From Pseudomonas sp. RIT-PI-r (GTDB lineage Bacteria > Pseudomonadota > Gammaproteobacteria > Pseudomonadales > Pseudomonadaceae): a DNA stretch of 64,000 nucleotides. The DNA lies in NCBI RefSeq assembly GCF_001297015.1, contig NZ_LIGE01000022.1, positions 186,001 through 250,000 of the forward strand. The letters run 5' to 3'. Position numbers and translations under genes: made by a program. Of the stretch, positions 52,452 to 63,912 are shown piece after piece; position 1 is the first letter of the stretch; each line of letters starts with the position of its first letter. A model generated the notes under the pieces. That model saw nothing but the letters and a program-made list of their open reading frames with translations, was not told where the DNA came from and did no database searches.

Positions 52452-53372
52452 TCAGTCGTCGAAGCCGACCTGTTCGTGAATTTCGTCGACCTTGAGTTCC
52501 AGGCGATAGGCGACGGCGATGAACAGCGCCTGGCACAGGCACAACGTCGCGCTCAGCGAGCGGAAGGCGAACGAGCTGCCTTCGTTGACCAGCAACACGG
52601 TGTTCGCGCGTTTGGCCAGTGGCGAGAGGTTGCTGTCGGTGAGGATCAGGGTTTTCGCCTGATGGTGCTGGGCGATGCGCAGGCAGTGTTGGGTTTCCTT
52701 GGCGTACGGGGTGAAGCTGATCGCGATGACCAGATCGTTGGCGCGCACGCTGCGCATCTGTTCGCGGTAGCTGCCGCCGAGGCCGGAAACCAGATGGATG
52801 CGCTTGTTGGTGTGTTGCAGGTTGTAGACCAGGTAGTCGGCGACGGCGAAGGAACGGCGCACGCCAACCACGTAGATATTGTCGGCGTTGACGACGAGGT
52901 CGACGGCTTTGTCGAAGGCGGCGTCGTCGAGCTCCTGGCCCAGGCGTTCGATGCCGGAGAGGGTGGCGTCGATGCATTCACGGGCGAGGTCGCCGCCGCT
53001 GGCCTTCTGCGACTTGTTGGCGATCATGCTGCGGATGCGTTGCTGGTAGTTCTGCACCGGCGTGGCTTTGTGCGTGTAGGCCTCGCGGAACAAGGCCTGC
53101 ATTTCGCTGAAACCGCTGAAGCCGAAGCGCTGCGAGAAACGCACGATGGCCGACGGGTGCACTTCGCACTCGCGGGCGATGTCGCTGATGCGATCGACCA
53201 TGATCCGGTCGCTCTGCTGGCTCATGTAGCTGGCGATGCGTTTGAGCTGGCGCGGCAGGGCTTCGTATTCTTCGGTGATCAGTTGCAGCAGGCGCTCGGC
53301 ATTGATCGGGGGGCTGGCGAGGTCGCGCTCGGAGGTTTGCTCGTCGGTAGCCGGCTGATCGGTGCGGGACAT
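52452..53372 (-). CDS. iolR: RpiR-family regulator of inositol catabolism (IolR)
   Basis: A 306-residue RpiR/MurR-type regulator: N-terminal helix-turn-helix (RQLKRIASYMSQQSDRIMVDRISDIARECEVHPSAIVRFSQRFGFSGFSEMQ) and a C-terminal SIS sugar-isomerase-like domain (NIYVVGVRRSFAVADYLVYNLQHT; NDLVIAISFTPYAKETQHCLRIA). It would be released by an inositol-pathway intermediate. Divergent from iolC across 310 nt that contain the GGAA-N6-TTCC palindrome. Confidence 0.92.
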   Translation of the reverse strand: MSRTDQPATDEQTSERDLASPPINAERLLQLITEEYEALPRQLKRIASYMSQQSDRIMVDRISDIARECEVHPSAIVRFSQRFGFSGFSEMQALFREAYTHKATPVQNYQQRIRSMIANKSQKASGGDLARECIDATLSGIERLGQELDDAAFDKAVDLVVNADNIYVVGVRRSFAVADYLVYNLQHTNKRIHLVSGLGGSYREQMRSVRANDLVIAISFTPYAKETQHCLRIAQHHQAKTLILTDSNLSPLAKRANTVLLVNEGSSFAFRSLSATLCLCQALFIAVAYRLELKVDEIHEQVGFDD

Positions 53373-53544
53373 AAAGAATCCTTCTGGCTTGTTCTTATAG
53401 GGCTGACGAATCGGTCAGCCCCTGACAATAGGTGGGCTGTGCGCAGTCTACAGGGTAGGCCGGAATAAAATCTGCGGCATGCAATCGGCGCTCACGCTGC
53501 TGAATCGATGCACTGGGGCTGGAACGGTCGTACAAAAGTTTATT

Positions 53545-53558
53545 GGAAAAAATATTCC
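53545..53558 (+). promoter_or_regulatory. Candidate IolR operator
   Basis: GGAA-AAAATA-TTCC, matching the GGAA-N6-TTCC operator described for rhizobial IolR. A second, degenerate copy starts at 53574 (GGAATATTTATTGA). About 125 nt upstream of iolC in an AT-rich stretch. Confidence 0.6.
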
Positions 53559-53682
53559 ACGTAAAAATTATTTGGAATATTTATTGATTGTTCGGTTCCA
53601 GTCGTTTTAGTCTGCATCCACCAAGAGTGTTCGGCACGACCACCGTCCCGAACGCAGGCTGATAAAAATAACAGGAGCCAGC

Positions 53683-55620
53683 ATGGGCCAGACTCGTTTT
53701 GCCAGTGGGCGTCAATTGGATCTGATTTGCCTGGGGCGCCTTGGCGTCGATCTCTATGCGCAGCAAGTCGGCGCGCGGCTGGAGGACGTTTCCAGTTTCG
53801 CCAAATACCTCGGCGGCTCCTCCGCCAATATCGCCTTCGGCACTGCGCGGCTGGGCCTCAAGTCGGCGATGTTGAGCCGGGTCGGCGACGATCACATGGG
53901 CCGTTTCCTGCTCGAATCGCTGGCCCGCGAGGGTTGCGACGTCAGCGGCATCAAGGTCGATCCGGAACGTCTGACCGCTATGGTCCTGCTCGGTCTCAAG
54001 GACCGCGAAACCTTTCCGTTGGTGTTCTACCGCGAGAACTGCGCCGACATGGCGTTGCGCACCGAAGACATCAGCGAAGCCTTTATCGCCTCTAGCAAAG
54101 CCTTGCTGATCACCGGCACGCATTTCTCCACCGATGGCATCTACAAAGCGAGCATCCAGGCCCTGGAGTACGCCGAGAAGCACGACGTCAAACGCATTCT
54201 CGACATCGACTATCGGCCGGTGCTGTGGGGTTTGGCCGGTAAGGCGGACGGCGAAACCCGTTTCGTCGCCGATCAGAACGTCAGCCAGCATGTGCAGAAA
54301 ATCCTCCCGCGTTTTGACCTGATCGTCGGTACTGAAGAGGAGTTTCTGATTGCCGGTGGTTCGGAGGATTTGCTCACCGCGTTGCGCAATGTGCGGCGCG
54401 TCAGTGCGGCGACATTGGTGGTCAAACTCGGTCCGCAGGGCTGCACGGTGATTCACGGGGTGATTCCGGTGCGTCTTGAAGACGGCGCGATTTTCCCCGG
54501 CGTGCGTGTTGAAGTGCTTAACGTGTTGGGTGCTGGCGATGCGTTCATGTCGGGGTTCCTCGCCGGTTGGCTGGAGGACGCCAGCGATGAGCGCTGCTGC
54601 CAGCTCGCCAATGCCTGCGGCGGTCTGGTGGTGTCGCGGCATGCCTGTGCACCGGCAATGCCGACCCGCGCCGAACTCGATTATCTGTTCAACAGCACGG
54701 TACCGATTACCCGGCCGGATCAAGACGTCACCCTGCAGCGTTTGCATCAGGTCAGCGTGCCACGCAAACAGTGGAAGCAGCTGTTCATTTTTGCCTTCGA
54801 TCATCGCGGGCAACTGGTGGAACTGGCGCACAAGGGCGGGCGCGATCTCGACGCGATCTGCCAGCTCAAACAACTGTTCATTCAGGCCGTGGAGCGCGTC
54901 GAAGCCGATTTGCGCGAGCAGGGCATCGAGGCCGACGTCGGGCTGCTGGCCGATCAGCGTTTCGGTCAGGACTCGCTGAACGCCGCCACCGGGCGTGGCT
55001 GGTGGGTGGCGCGCCCGGTGGAAGTGCAGGGTTCGCGGCCGCTGGCGTTCGAACATGGGCGCTCGGTGGGCAGCAATCTGATTGCCTGGCCACAGGAGCA
55101 GATCATCAAGTGTCTGGTGCAGTTTCACCCGGACGATGAACCGCTGCTGCGCCTGGAGCAGGAGGCGCAGATCAAGGGTTTGTATCAGGCGTCGCTGGTC
55201 AGCGGGCATGAGTTGCTGCTGGAGATTATTCCGCCGAAGGATCTGCCGTCGGCGCATCCGGAGGTTTTGTATCGCGCGCTGAAACGTCTCTACAACCTCG
55301 GGATTTATCCGGCGTGGTGGAAGATCGAGGCGCAAAGTGCCGAGGAATGGCAACAGCTCGATGAGTTGATTCAGGAGCGTGATCCGTACTGCCGTGGCGT
55401 GGTGTTGCTGGGGCTGAATGCGCCGACGGCGGAGTTGGCAACCGGGTTTCAGCAGGCGCGCCAGAGCCGGACCTGTCGCGGGTTCGCCGTGGGCCGGACG
55501 ATTTTTCAGGAACCGAGCCGCGCGTGGATGGCCGGCGAGATCGACGATGAAACACTGATCAGGCAGGTGCAGGGCACGTTTGTCGAATTGATCGAGGCGT
55601 GGCGCTCATCGCGCAGCTAA
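53683..55620 (+). CDS. iolC: 5-dehydro-2-deoxygluconokinase fused to a DUF2090 domain (IolC)
   Basis: A 645-residue two-domain protein. Residues 1 to about 330 are a PfkB-type kinase (FAKYLGGSSANIAFGTARLGLKSAMLSRVGDDHMG; ATP site NVLGAGDAFMSGFLAGWL) that phosphorylates 2-deoxy-5-keto-gluconate. The C-terminal half (FIFAFDHRGQLVEL onward; FAVGRTIFQEPSRAW at the end) is a DUF2090, aldolase-like TIM barrel that probably does the IolJ-type cleavage. First gene of the iol operon behind the operator. Confidence 0.93.
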   Translation: MGQTRFASGRQLDLICLGRLGVDLYAQQVGARLEDVSSFAKYLGGSSANIAFGTARLGLKSAMLSRVGDDHMGRFLLESLAREGCDVSGIKVDPERLTAMVLLGLKDRETFPLVFYRENCADMALRTEDISEAFIASSKALLITGTHFSTDGIYKASIQALEYAEKHDVKRILDIDYRPVLWGLAGKADGETRFVADQNVSQHVQKILPRFDLIVGTEEEFLIAGGSEDLLTALRNVRRVSAATLVVKLGPQGCTVIHGVIPVRLEDGAIFPGVRVEVLNVLGAGDAFMSGFLAGWLEDASDERCCQLANACGGLVVSRHACAPAMPTRAELDYLFNSTVPITRPDQDVTLQRLHQVSVPRKQWKQLFIFAFDHRGQLVELAHKGGRDLDAICQLKQLFIQAVERVEADLREQGIEADVGLLADQRFGQDSLNAATGRGWWVARPVEVQGSRPLAFEHGRSVGSNLIAWPQEQIIKCLVQFHPDDEPLLRLEQEAQIKGLYQASLVSGHELLLEIIPPKDLPSAHPEVLYRALKRLYNLGIYPAWWKIEAQSAEEWQQLDELIQERDPYCRGVVLLGLNAPTAELATGFQQARQSRTCRGFAVGRTIFQEPSRAWMAGEIDDETLIRQVQGTFVELIEAWRSSRS

Positions 55621-55635
55621 GCATTCACCCCGAAT

Positions 55636-55726
55636 CCTGTAGGAGTGAGCCTGCTCGCGATAGCTGCGTCAGGTAACCCTGAATTGAATGTGCCACCGCT
55701 ATCGCGAGCAGGCTCACTTCTACAGG
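55636..55726. repeat. REP inverted pair between iolC and iolE
   Basis: CCTGTAGGAGTGAGCCTGCT and inverse ending GGCTCACTTCTACAGG; sits within the operon, where it may affect mRNA stability. Confidence 0.88.
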
Positions 55727-55777
55727 GGAGCGGTGGTGGTCTTAATGATTGATGTAAAAACAATAAAAGGTGCAGCC

Positions 55778-56668
55778 ATGCCCGCTATCCGAATTGGCAT
55801 CAACCCGATCTCCTGGAGCAACGACGACTTGCCGTCCCTCGGTGGCGAGACGCCGCTGAGCACCGCGCTGAGCGAAGGCAAGGAGATCGGCTACGAAGGT
55901 TTTGAGCTCAACGGCAAGTTTCCCAAGGATGCCAAAGGCGTCGCTGACGTGCTGCGGCCTTACGATCTGGCGTTGGTCTCCGGCTGGTATTCCAGTCGTC
56001 TGGCGCGGCGTTCGGTGGCCGAGGAAATCGACGCCATCGGCGGCCACGTCGAGCTGCTGGTGAAGAATGGCGCCAAGGTGCTGGTCTACGGCGAGGTCGC
56101 TGACTCGATTCAAGGCCAGCGCATTGCCTTGGTCGAACGCCCGCGTTTTCACACCGAACAAGCGTGGCAGGCCTACGCCGACAAGCTCACCGAGCTGGCG
56201 CGTTTCACCCTGTCGCAGGGTGTGCGTCTGGCGTATCACCACCACATGGGGGCCTATGTGGAATCGCCGTCGGACATCGACAAGTTGATGGCGCTGACCG
56301 GCAGCGAAGTCGGCCTGCTGTTCGACTCGGGGCACTGCTACATGGGCGGCGGCGAGCCGTTGCAGGTGCTGCGCAAACACATCGAACGCATCTGCCACGT
56401 GCATTTCAAGGACGTGCGCAAACCGGTGGTGCAACTCGCGCGCAATAACCTCTGGAGTTTCCCTGACTGCATCATCAACGGCACTTTCACCGTGCCGGGC
56501 GATGGCGATATCGATTTCGGCGCGTTGCTCGATGTGCTGCTGGCCGCCGATTACCACGGTTGGCTGGTGGTCGAGGCCGAGCAGGATCCCGCCGTGGCAC
56601 CGAGTTATGTCTACGCGAAAAAAGGCTTCGACACCTTGCGTGCGCTGCTCGATGAGAGGAGCCGCTGA
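55778..56668 (+). CDS. iolE: Myo-inosose-2 dehydratase (IolE)
   Basis: A 296-residue TIM-barrel enzyme that dehydrates 2-keto-myo-inositol. MPAIRIGINPISWSNDDLPSLGG, GWYSSRL, VRLAYHHHMGAYVESPSDIDKLM, GLLFDSGHCYMGG and HVHFKDVRKPVV give the metal-binding residues. ATG at 55778. Stop overlaps the iolB start (TGATG). The A-rich sequence AACAATAAAAGG before it fits a Crc/Hfq-type catabolite-repression target. Confidence 0.95.
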   Translation: MPAIRIGINPISWSNDDLPSLGGETPLSTALSEGKEIGYEGFELNGKFPKDAKGVADVLRPYDLALVSGWYSSRLARRSVAEEIDAIGGHVELLVKNGAKVLVYGEVADSIQGQRIALVERPRFHTEQAWQAYADKLTELARFTLSQGVRLAYHHHMGAYVESPSDIDKLMALTGSEVGLLFDSGHCYMGGGEPLQVLRKHIERICHVHFKDVRKPVVQLARNNLWSFPDCIINGTFTVPGDGDIDFGALLDVLLAADYHGWLVVEAEQDPAVAPSYVYAKKGFDTLRALLDERSR

Positions 56669-57477
56669 TGAGCCTTCTGGTCAAGAGTAACGGCCGTGGC
56701 CGGACAGTGGTCGAGTTGGCCAAGGGTGAACTGGAATATGTCGGGTTCGCCGCGTATCGCTTGAGTCTCGGCGAAACCTTGCCGGTCGCTGCTGGCGATA
56801 AGGAGTTGTGTCTGGTGCTGCTCAGCGGCCGTATCAGCCTCAAGGGCGAAGCGCCGGGGCAGGGTGCGTTCGACTGGGACAACCTTGGCGATCGGCAATC
56901 GGTGTTTGAAGACAAATCTCCGTTTGCCGCGTATTTGCCGCCAGGCAGTCAGGCGCAGGTGACGGCACTCAGCGACGTGCAAATCGCCGTATGTGCCGCG
57001 CCCGGTTCGCCGGACAAGGGTTTCGGCCCACGGCTGATCAAGCCCGACAACATGAAGCGCAGTGTGCGTGGCAAAGGCGCGAACACCCGTTACGTCTGCG
57101 ACATCCTGCCGGACACCGAGCCTGCGCATTCGCTGTTGGTGGTGGAGGTGCGCACGCCGTCCGGGCATTCCTCGAGCTACCCGCCGCACAAGCACGACAC
57201 TGACGATCTGCCGCACCAGAGCTTTCTCGAAGAAACCTATTACCACCAGATCAATCCGCCGCAGGGCTTTGTGTTCCAGCGCGTGTACACCGACGACCGC
57301 AGCATCGATCAGGCCATGGCCGTGGAAAACAGCGACCTGGTCGTGGTGCCCAAGGGGTATCACCCGGTCAGCGTGCCGTATGGCTACGAGTCTTATTATC
57401 TGAACGTGATGGCCGGGCCGAAACGGGTCTGGCAGTTCCATAACGATCCTCAGCACAGTTGGCTGCTCGACCTCTGA
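56668..57477 (+). CDS. iolB: 5-deoxy-glucuronate isomerase (IolB)
   Basis: A 269-residue cupin enzyme converting 5-deoxy-glucuronate to 2-deoxy-5-keto-gluconate. Metal-binding motifs HSSSYPPHKHDTDDLPHQSFLEE and the pair in PKGYHPVSVPYGYESYYLN are conserved. Starts on the iolE stop codon. Coupled translation is likely. Confidence 0.95.
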   Translation: MSLLVKSNGRGRTVVELAKGELEYVGFAAYRLSLGETLPVAAGDKELCLVLLSGRISLKGEAPGQGAFDWDNLGDRQSVFEDKSPFAAYLPPGSQAQVTALSDVQIAVCAAPGSPDKGFGPRLIKPDNMKRSVRGKGANTRYVCDILPDTEPAHSLLVVEVRTPSGHSSSYPPHKHDTDDLPHQSFLEETYYHQINPPQGFVFQRVYTDDRSIDQAMAVENSDLVVVPKGYHPVSVPYGYESYYLNVMAGPKRVWQFHNDPQHSWLLDL

Positions 57478-57507
57478 ATTCCAGCACTTGCACGGAGAAC
57501 AACAACA

Positions 57508-59010
57508 ATGAGCGACACCCCGGTTTTAGGCCATTACATCCACGGCCAGGTGCAGGACAGCGGCAGCGAACGCTTCAGCAATGTGTTCAACCCGGCCACC
57601 GGTGCGGTGCAGGCGCGGGTCGGGCTGGCCACTGAAAAAACCGTCGACGAGGCAGTGGCCTCGGCGCTGCAAGCGTTCCCGGCGTGGTCGGAGCAATCGT
57701 CGCTGCGCCGCTCGCGAGTAATGTTCAAGTTCAAGGAACTGCTCGACCGGCACCACAACGAACTGGCAGAAATCATCAGCCGCGAACACGGCAAGGTGCT
57801 GTCCGACGCAAAGGGTGAAGTGACCCGTGGTATCGAGATCGTCGAGTACGCCTGTGGCGCGCCGAACCTGCTGAAAACCGATTTCAGCGACAACATCGGC
57901 GGCGGCATCGACAACTGGAACCTGCGTCAGCCACTCGGTGTGTGCGCCGGGGTGACGCCGTTCAACTTCCCGGTGATGGTGCCGCTGTGGATGATCCCGC
58001 TGGCGCTGGTCACCGGTAATTGCTTCATCCTCAAACCGTCGGAGCGCGACCCGTCGGCAAGTCTGCTGATGGCGCGATTGCTCACGGAGGCCGGTTTGCC
58101 CGATGGCGTGTTCAACGTCGTGCAGGGCGACAAAGTTGCGGTGGACGCCTTGCTGCAACACCCGGATATCGAGGCGATCTCGTTTGTCGGTTCGACACCG
58201 ATTGCCGAATACATCCACCAGCAAGCGACCGCGCGCGGCAAACGTGTGCAGGCGCTGGGTGGGGCGAAGAACCACATGATCGTCATGCCCGATGCCGATC
58301 TCGATCAAGCCGCAGACGCTTTGATCGGCGCGGCTTACGGCTCGGCGGGCGAGCGTTGCATGGCGATTTCGGTTGCCGTCGCGGTGGGCGATGTCGGCGA
58401 TCAGTTGATCGCGAAACTGCTGCCACGCATCGATCAACTGAAAGTCGGCAACGGTATGCAGGGCGACAGCGACATGGGGCCGTTGGTGACGGCTGAGCAT
58501 AAGGCCAAGGTCGAAGGTTTTATCGACGCAGGCGTGGCGCAAGGTGCGCAATTGATAGTCGATGGGCGCAACTTCAAGGTGCCGGGCGCGGAGGAGGGTT
58601 TCTTCGTCGGGGCGACGCTGTTCGATAACGTCACTACCGAGATGAGCATCTACCAGCAAGAGATTTTCGGCCCGGTGCTGGGCATTGTTCGCGTGCCCGA
58701 TTTTGCCAGTGCCGTGGCGTTGATCAATGCCCATGAGTTCGGCAACGGCGTGTCCTGCTTTACCAGTGACGGCGGCATTGCCCGGGCATTTGCGCGCACG
58801 ATCAAGGGCGGCATGGTCGGGATCAATGTGCCGATTCCGGTGCCGAGGGCGTGGCACTCGTTCGGCGGCTGGAAGCGCTCGCTGTTTGGCGATCATCACG
58901 CTTATGGCGAGGAAGGCATTCGTTTTTACAGCCGCTACAAAAGCGTGATGCAGCGCTGGCCCGACAGCATCGCCAAAGGCCCTGAATTCAGCATGCCCAC
59001 CGCCAAATAA
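57508..59010 (+). CDS. iolA: Methylmalonate-semialdehyde dehydrogenase (IolA/MmsA type)
   Basis: A 500-residue CoA-acylating aldehyde dehydrogenase acting on malonate semialdehyde, the end of the pathway. [15 protein letters not shown], the [12 protein letters not shown] fingerprint, nucleophile C284 in GERCMAI, and [10 protein letters not shown] are present. GAACAACAACAATG at the start codon is a CA-rich motif of the kind bound by Hfq/Crc. Could also serve valine degradation as MmsA. Confidence 0.93.
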   Translation: MSDTPVLGHYIHGQVQDSGSERFSNVFNPATGAVQARVGLATEKTVDEAVASALQAFPAWSEQSSLRRSRVMFKFKELLDRHHNELAEIISREHGKVLSDAKGEVTRGIEIVEYACGAPNLLKTDFSDNIGGGIDNWNLRQPLGVCAGVTPFNFPVMVPLWMIPLALVTGNCFILKPSERDPSASLLMARLLTEAGLPDGVFNVVQGDKVAVDALLQHPDIEAISFVGSTPIAEYIHQQATARGKRVQALGGAKNHMIVMPDADLDQAADALIGAAYGSAGERCMAISVAVAVGDVGDQLIAKLLPRIDQLKVGNGMQGDSDMGPLVTAEHKAKVEGFIDAGVAQGAQLIVDGRNFKVPGAEEGFFVGATLFDNVTTEMSIYQQEIFGPVLGIVRVPDFASAVALINAHEFGNGVSCFTSDGGIARAFARTIKGGMVGINVPIPVPRAWHSFGGWKRSLFGDHHAYGEEGIRFYSRYKSVMQRWPDSIAKGPEFSMPTAK

Positions 59011-59035
59011 CGTCTTTCTGCGGAGAACCACTGTC

Positions 59036-59857
59036 ATGAGCAAACCCCTGCGTTTCGCCCTGAACCGTATGGTCGCCCCACGCCTGTCGCTGCCGGCATT
59101 CATTGAACTGGCGGTGACCCTGAAAGCCGACGCCATCGAGATTCGCAACGACCTCAAGGGTGTCGAAATCGAAGACGGCACTGCGCCGGAACAGGTGCGT
59201 GAAATGTGCGCGGCGAAAGGCATCAACGTGCTGTCGATCAATGCGCTGTATCCCTTTGATGTGTGGAACGACCAGCGTCGCGCGCAAGCCTTGAAGCTCG
59301 CCGCGTATGCCCGCGATTGCGGCGCGCAGGGCCTGGTCATGTGCCCACTGAATGATCGTGCCGACGCTCGCAGCCAGGCCGAACGCGCGGCGGGTTTGCG
59401 CACCGCGTTGTCTGAGCTGGCACCGATGCTGCGCGATCACGGCATCCTCGGTTTCATCGAACCGCTGGGTTTCGAAGAGTGCTCGCTGCGCCGTAAATAC
59501 ACGGCAGTGGAGGCGATCAAGGCTGTGGGCGGCCTGGATGTATTCCGCTTGGTGCATGACACCTTCCACCATCATTTGGCCAGGGAGCAGGAGTTCTTCC
59601 CCGAGCTGACCGGGCTGGTACATATCTCCGGCGTCGAAGAGGCCGACGCCCCGCTCAATAGCATTCGTGATGGTCATCGCGTGCTGGTGGGCGAGGGCGA
59701 CATTCTGGGGAATGCCGCGCAGATCGAGCAACTGCTCGCCAGTGGCTACGACGGCTACCTGTCATTCGAGCCATTCGCCGACAGCGTGCATGGCCTGACG
59801 GATATCCGCCAAGCCATCGGCGCCAGCATGGCTCACCTGCAAAATTCCCTGACCTGA
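59036..59857 (+). CDS. TIM-barrel sugar isomerase/epimerase (IolI-like)
   Basis: A 273-residue AP-endonuclease-2-fold protein: [38 protein letters not shown], then [23 protein letters not shown], and the LSFEPF block, giving the expected divalent-metal site (His/Glu/Asp). Likely an inosose isomerase (IolI) or related epimerase of the inositol or another polyol branch; the exact reaction is not decided by sequence. Between iolA and iolD on the same strand. Confidence 0.85.
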   Translation: MSKPLRFALNRMVAPRLSLPAFIELAVTLKADAIEIRNDLKGVEIEDGTAPEQVREMCAAKGINVLSINALYPFDVWNDQRRAQALKLAAYARDCGAQGLVMCPLNDRADARSQAERAAGLRTALSELAPMLRDHGILGFIEPLGFEECSLRRKYTAVEAIKAVGGLDVFRLVHDTFHHHLAREQEFFPELTGLVHISGVEEADAPLNSIRDGHRVLVGEGDILGNAAQIEQLLASGYDGYLSFEPFADSVHGLTDIRQAIGASMAHLQNSLT

Positions 59858-59865
59858 CAAATCCC

Positions 59866-59901
59866 CCTGTAGGAGCAGCCTTCGGCAGCTCCTACAGGAG
59901 G
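59866..59901. repeat. Second-type REP hairpin
   Basis: CCTGTAGGAGCAGCCTTCGG and its inverse CAGCTCCTACAGG; the compact GCAGCCTTCGGCAGCTCCTAC hairpin within the iol operon, ahead of iolD. Confidence 0.85.
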
Positions 59902-59928
59902 GGAGGTGTACTTTTTGAAGGATCGGTT

Positions 59929-61860
59929 ATGACCACAACAAGATTGACCATGGCTCAGGCCCTGGTGAAATTCCTCGATAACCAGTACATCGAGGTCGAT
60001 GGCGTAGAAAGCAAATTCGTCGCCGGGATTTTCACTATTTTTGGTCACGGCAACGTGCTGGGCCTCGGCCAGGCACTGGAGCAGGACAGCGGTGACTTGA
60101 TCGTCCATCAGGGCCGCAACGAGCAGGGCATGGCGCATGCCGCCATCGGTTTCGCCAAGCAGCACCTGCGTCGCAAGATCTACGCCTGTTCCTCTTCGGT
60201 CGGCCCCGGTGCGGCCAACATGATTACCGCTGCCGCCACGGCCACTGCCAACCGTATCCCCTTGCTGTTGTTGCCCGGCGATGTCTACGCCTGCCGACAA
60301 CCCGATCCGGTGCTGCAACAGATCGAGCAGTTCCACGACTTGAGCATCAGCACCAACGATGCCTTCAAAGCCGTAAGCAAATATTGGGACCGCATCAACC
60401 GCCCCGAGCAGTTGATGACGGCGGCGATCCACGCCATGCGCGTGCTCACCGATCCTGCCGAAACCGGCGCGGTGACGCTGGCCTTGCCGCAAGACGTGCA
60501 AGCCGAAGCCTACGACTACCCGGATTATTTCCTGCAAAAACGCGTGCATCGCATCGAGCGTCGTCCGGCCACCGAAGCGATGCTCGGCGACGCGCTGGCG
60601 CTGTTCAAAGGCAAGCGCAAACCGTTGATCATCTGTGGCGGCGGAGTGCGTTACTCCGGGGCCAATACGGCGTTGCAGGCGTTTGCCGAACGCTTCGACA
60701 TTCCATTTGCAGAAACCCAGGCCGGCAAGAGTGCGGTGGTCTCCAGCCATCCGCTGAACGTTGGCGGCATCGGTGAAACCGGCTGTCTGGCGGCGAATCT
60801 GCTGGCCAGAGAGGCCGATCTGATTATTGGTATCGGCACCCGTTACAGCGATTTCACCACGGCGTCGAAGTCGTTGTTTCAGCATCCGGAGGTGCAGTTT
60901 CTCAACCTCAATATCAGCCCCTGCGATGCGCTGAAACTCGACGGTGTGCAGTTGCTTGCCGACGCCAAAAACGGCATGCAGGCGTTGTCGCAAGCACTGG
61001 GTGAATACCGTTCGAGCTGGGGCGAGCAACCGCGTCAGGCCAAGGCGCAACTGGATGAGGAGGTCGAGCGGATTTATCAGGTCGACTACCAGGCCAAGGA
61101 TTTCGTCCCGGAAATCAACGACCACATGGATCCGGCGGTCTTGCGTGAATTTATCGAGCTGACCGGGTCGTGCCTGACCCAAAGCCGCGTGCTCGGCGTA
61201 CTCAATGAGACTCTGGCCGACGACGCCGTGATCGTTGCCGCCGCCGGCAGCCTGCCCGGCGATTTGCAGCGCAGTTGGCGCAGCAAGGGCGTCAACACCT
61301 ATCACGTCGAATACGGCTATTCCTGCATGGGTTACGAAGTCAACGCCGCGCTGGGCGTGAAGCTCGCCGAACCTGAACGCGAGGTCTACGCACTGGTCGG
61401 TGACGGCTCCTACATGATGCTGCACTCGGAGCTGGCGACCTCGATTCAGGAGCGGCGCAAGATCAACGTCGTGCTGCTGGACAACATGACTTTCGGTTGC
61501 ATCAACAACCTGCAAATGGAACACGGCATGGACAGCTTCGGCACCGAGTTCCGTTTCCGCAATCCCGAGACCGGCAAGCTCGACGGTGGTTTTGTGCCGG
61601 TGGATTTCGCCATGAGCGCGGCGGCTTACGGCTGCAAGACCTACAAGGTCAATAGCGTCGAAGAGCTGCAAGCGGCGCTGGCCGATGCGCGCTTGCAGAC
61701 GGTGTCGACGCTGATCGATATCAAGGTGCTGCCGAAGACGATGATCCACAAATACCTGTCGTGGTGGCGGGTCGGTGTGGCGCAGGTGTCGACCAGTGCG
61801 CGCACCGATGCGGTGGCCAAGACCCTCAATGAACGACTGGCCAAGGCCCGTCAGTACTGA
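59929..61860 (+). CDS. iolD: 3D-(3,5/4)-trihydroxycyclohexane-1,2-dione hydrolase (IolD)
   Basis: A 643-residue thiamine-diphosphate enzyme that opens the cyclitol ring to 5-deoxy-glucuronate. N-terminal [15 protein letters not shown] with [17 protein letters not shown] (ThDP activating Glu region), a central TPP-type domain, and [33 protein letters not shown] as the Mg-ThDP motif (GDGS...N). Length is typical. The start has ACCACAACAAGA just after the ATG, another possible Crc/Hfq motif. Confidence 0.95.
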   Translation: MTTTRLTMAQALVKFLDNQYIEVDGVESKFVAGIFTIFGHGNVLGLGQALEQDSGDLIVHQGRNEQGMAHAAIGFAKQHLRRKIYACSSSVGPGAANMITAAATATANRIPLLLLPGDVYACRQPDPVLQQIEQFHDLSISTNDAFKAVSKYWDRINRPEQLMTAAIHAMRVLTDPAETGAVTLALPQDVQAEAYDYPDYFLQKRVHRIERRPATEAMLGDALALFKGKRKPLIICGGGVRYSGANTALQAFAERFDIPFAETQAGKSAVVSSHPLNVGGIGETGCLAANLLAREADLIIGIGTRYSDFTTASKSLFQHPEVQFLNLNISPCDALKLDGVQLLADAKNGMQALSQALGEYRSSWGEQPRQAKAQLDEEVERIYQVDYQAKDFVPEINDHMDPAVLREFIELTGSCLTQSRVLGVLNETLADDAVIVAAAGSLPGDLQRSWRSKGVNTYHVEYGYSCMGYEVNAALGVKLAEPEREVYALVGDGSYMMLHSELATSIQERRKINVVLLDNMTFGCINNLQMEHGMDSFGTEFRFRNPETGKLDGGFVPVDFAMSAAAYGCKTYKVNSVEELQAALADARLQTVSTLIDIKVLPKTMIHKYLSWWRVGVAQVSTSARTDAVAKTLNERLAKARQY

Positions 61861-61882
61861 TTGCCCCTGAATCCAGGAATAA

Positions 61883-62911
<1,029 letters not shown>

Positions 62912-62923
62912 CCCCAATCTAAT

Positions 62924-63014
62924 CGTGGGAGCGGGCTTGCTCGCGAAAGCGGTGTGTCAGTCGGCATTAGTGTTGGATGTGCCATCGCATTCGCGAGCAA
63001 GCCCGCTCCCACAG
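62924..63014. repeat. REP inverted pair
   Basis: CGTGGGAGCGGGCTTGCTCG and inverse ending AAGCCCGCTCCCACAGG between iolG and the last isomerase gene. Confidence 0.88.
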
Positions 63015-63036
63015 GGATTGTGTGAAGGAGGAAGTA

Positions 63037-63897
63037 ATGCGCATCGCACTGGATCCTTACATGTACCGCAATCTGTCCTTGGGCAAGATGGTCGACAAGG
63101 TCGCCGAGCTCGGTTACGAACACATCGAGCTGTCCCCCCGGGAAGATTTTCTGCCGTTCTACAAGGCGCCGCGTGTCGACAAGGCGCGCATCAAGGAGTT
63201 TCGCAAAGCCCTGAGCGACACCGGGGTCAAACTCTCTTCGTTATTACCGATGTACCACTGGGCTGCCGCCGACGAAGGCTTGCGCGTGGCCGCCGTGCGC
63301 AACTGGAAACGCGCGATTCAGATTGCCGTGGCGATGGATTGCGAGCTGGTCAACACGGAATTCACCGGTCAATCGGATAACCCGCTGGTGTGCGAAAACC
63401 AGTTCATGCGTTCAATGGACGAGTTGATCCCCGAGTTCGAACGCGAGGGCATCAAACTGGATATCCAGGCGCATCCGTATGACTTCTGTGAGCGTAACAA
63501 CGAGTCGGTGGACATCATTCGCGGGCTGGACTGCGACTGGATCAACTACCTCTATGCCGCGCCACACACGTTTTTCTATGACGACGGCGTCGGTGACATT
63601 GCCTCGATGCTCAAGTACGCGGGTTCGAAACTCAGCCACCTGATCATCGCCGACACCTACAACCACAAGGCCTCGTCGGGATTGCGCTACATCGTCAATC
63701 CGCCGGGCGTCACCGCCACCGTGCACCAGCATCTGGACATCGGTCAGGGCGAAGTCGACTGGGCAGCTTTTTTCGGCACGTTGCGCGAGATCAAGTTCGA
63801 CGGCATCGCCACAGTCTCGGTGTTCGCCTGGGAAGACCGGCCGGACGAATCCAACCGGATGATGCTGGAGCGGGTTAAAAGCGAACTTTGCCGCTGA
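63037..63897 (+). CDS. TIM-barrel sugar-phosphate isomerase/epimerase
   Basis: A 286-residue AP-endonuclease-2-fold protein: [20 protein letters not shown], then [62 protein letters not shown] and [10 protein letters not shown] carry the metal-ligand residues of this superfamily. Different subfamily from the gene at 59036. AGGAGG is directly ahead of the ATG. Probably acts on an inositol- or inosose-related substrate, or a neighbouring sugar pathway beyond the window edge. Confidence 0.85.
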   Translation: MRIALDPYMYRNLSLGKMVDKVAELGYEHIELSPREDFLPFYKAPRVDKARIKEFRKALSDTGVKLSSLLPMYHWAAADEGLRVAAVRNWKRAIQIAVAMDCELVNTEFTGQSDNPLVCENQFMRSMDELIPEFEREGIKLDIQAHPYDFCERNNESVDIIRGLDCDWINYLYAAPHTFFYDDGVGDIASMLKYAGSKLSHLIIADTYNHKASSGLRYIVNPPGVTATVHQHLDIGQGEVDWAAFFGTLREIKFDGIATVSVFAWEDRPDESNRMMLERVKSELCR

Positions 63898-63912
63898 GGC
63901 CGCACCTATCCC

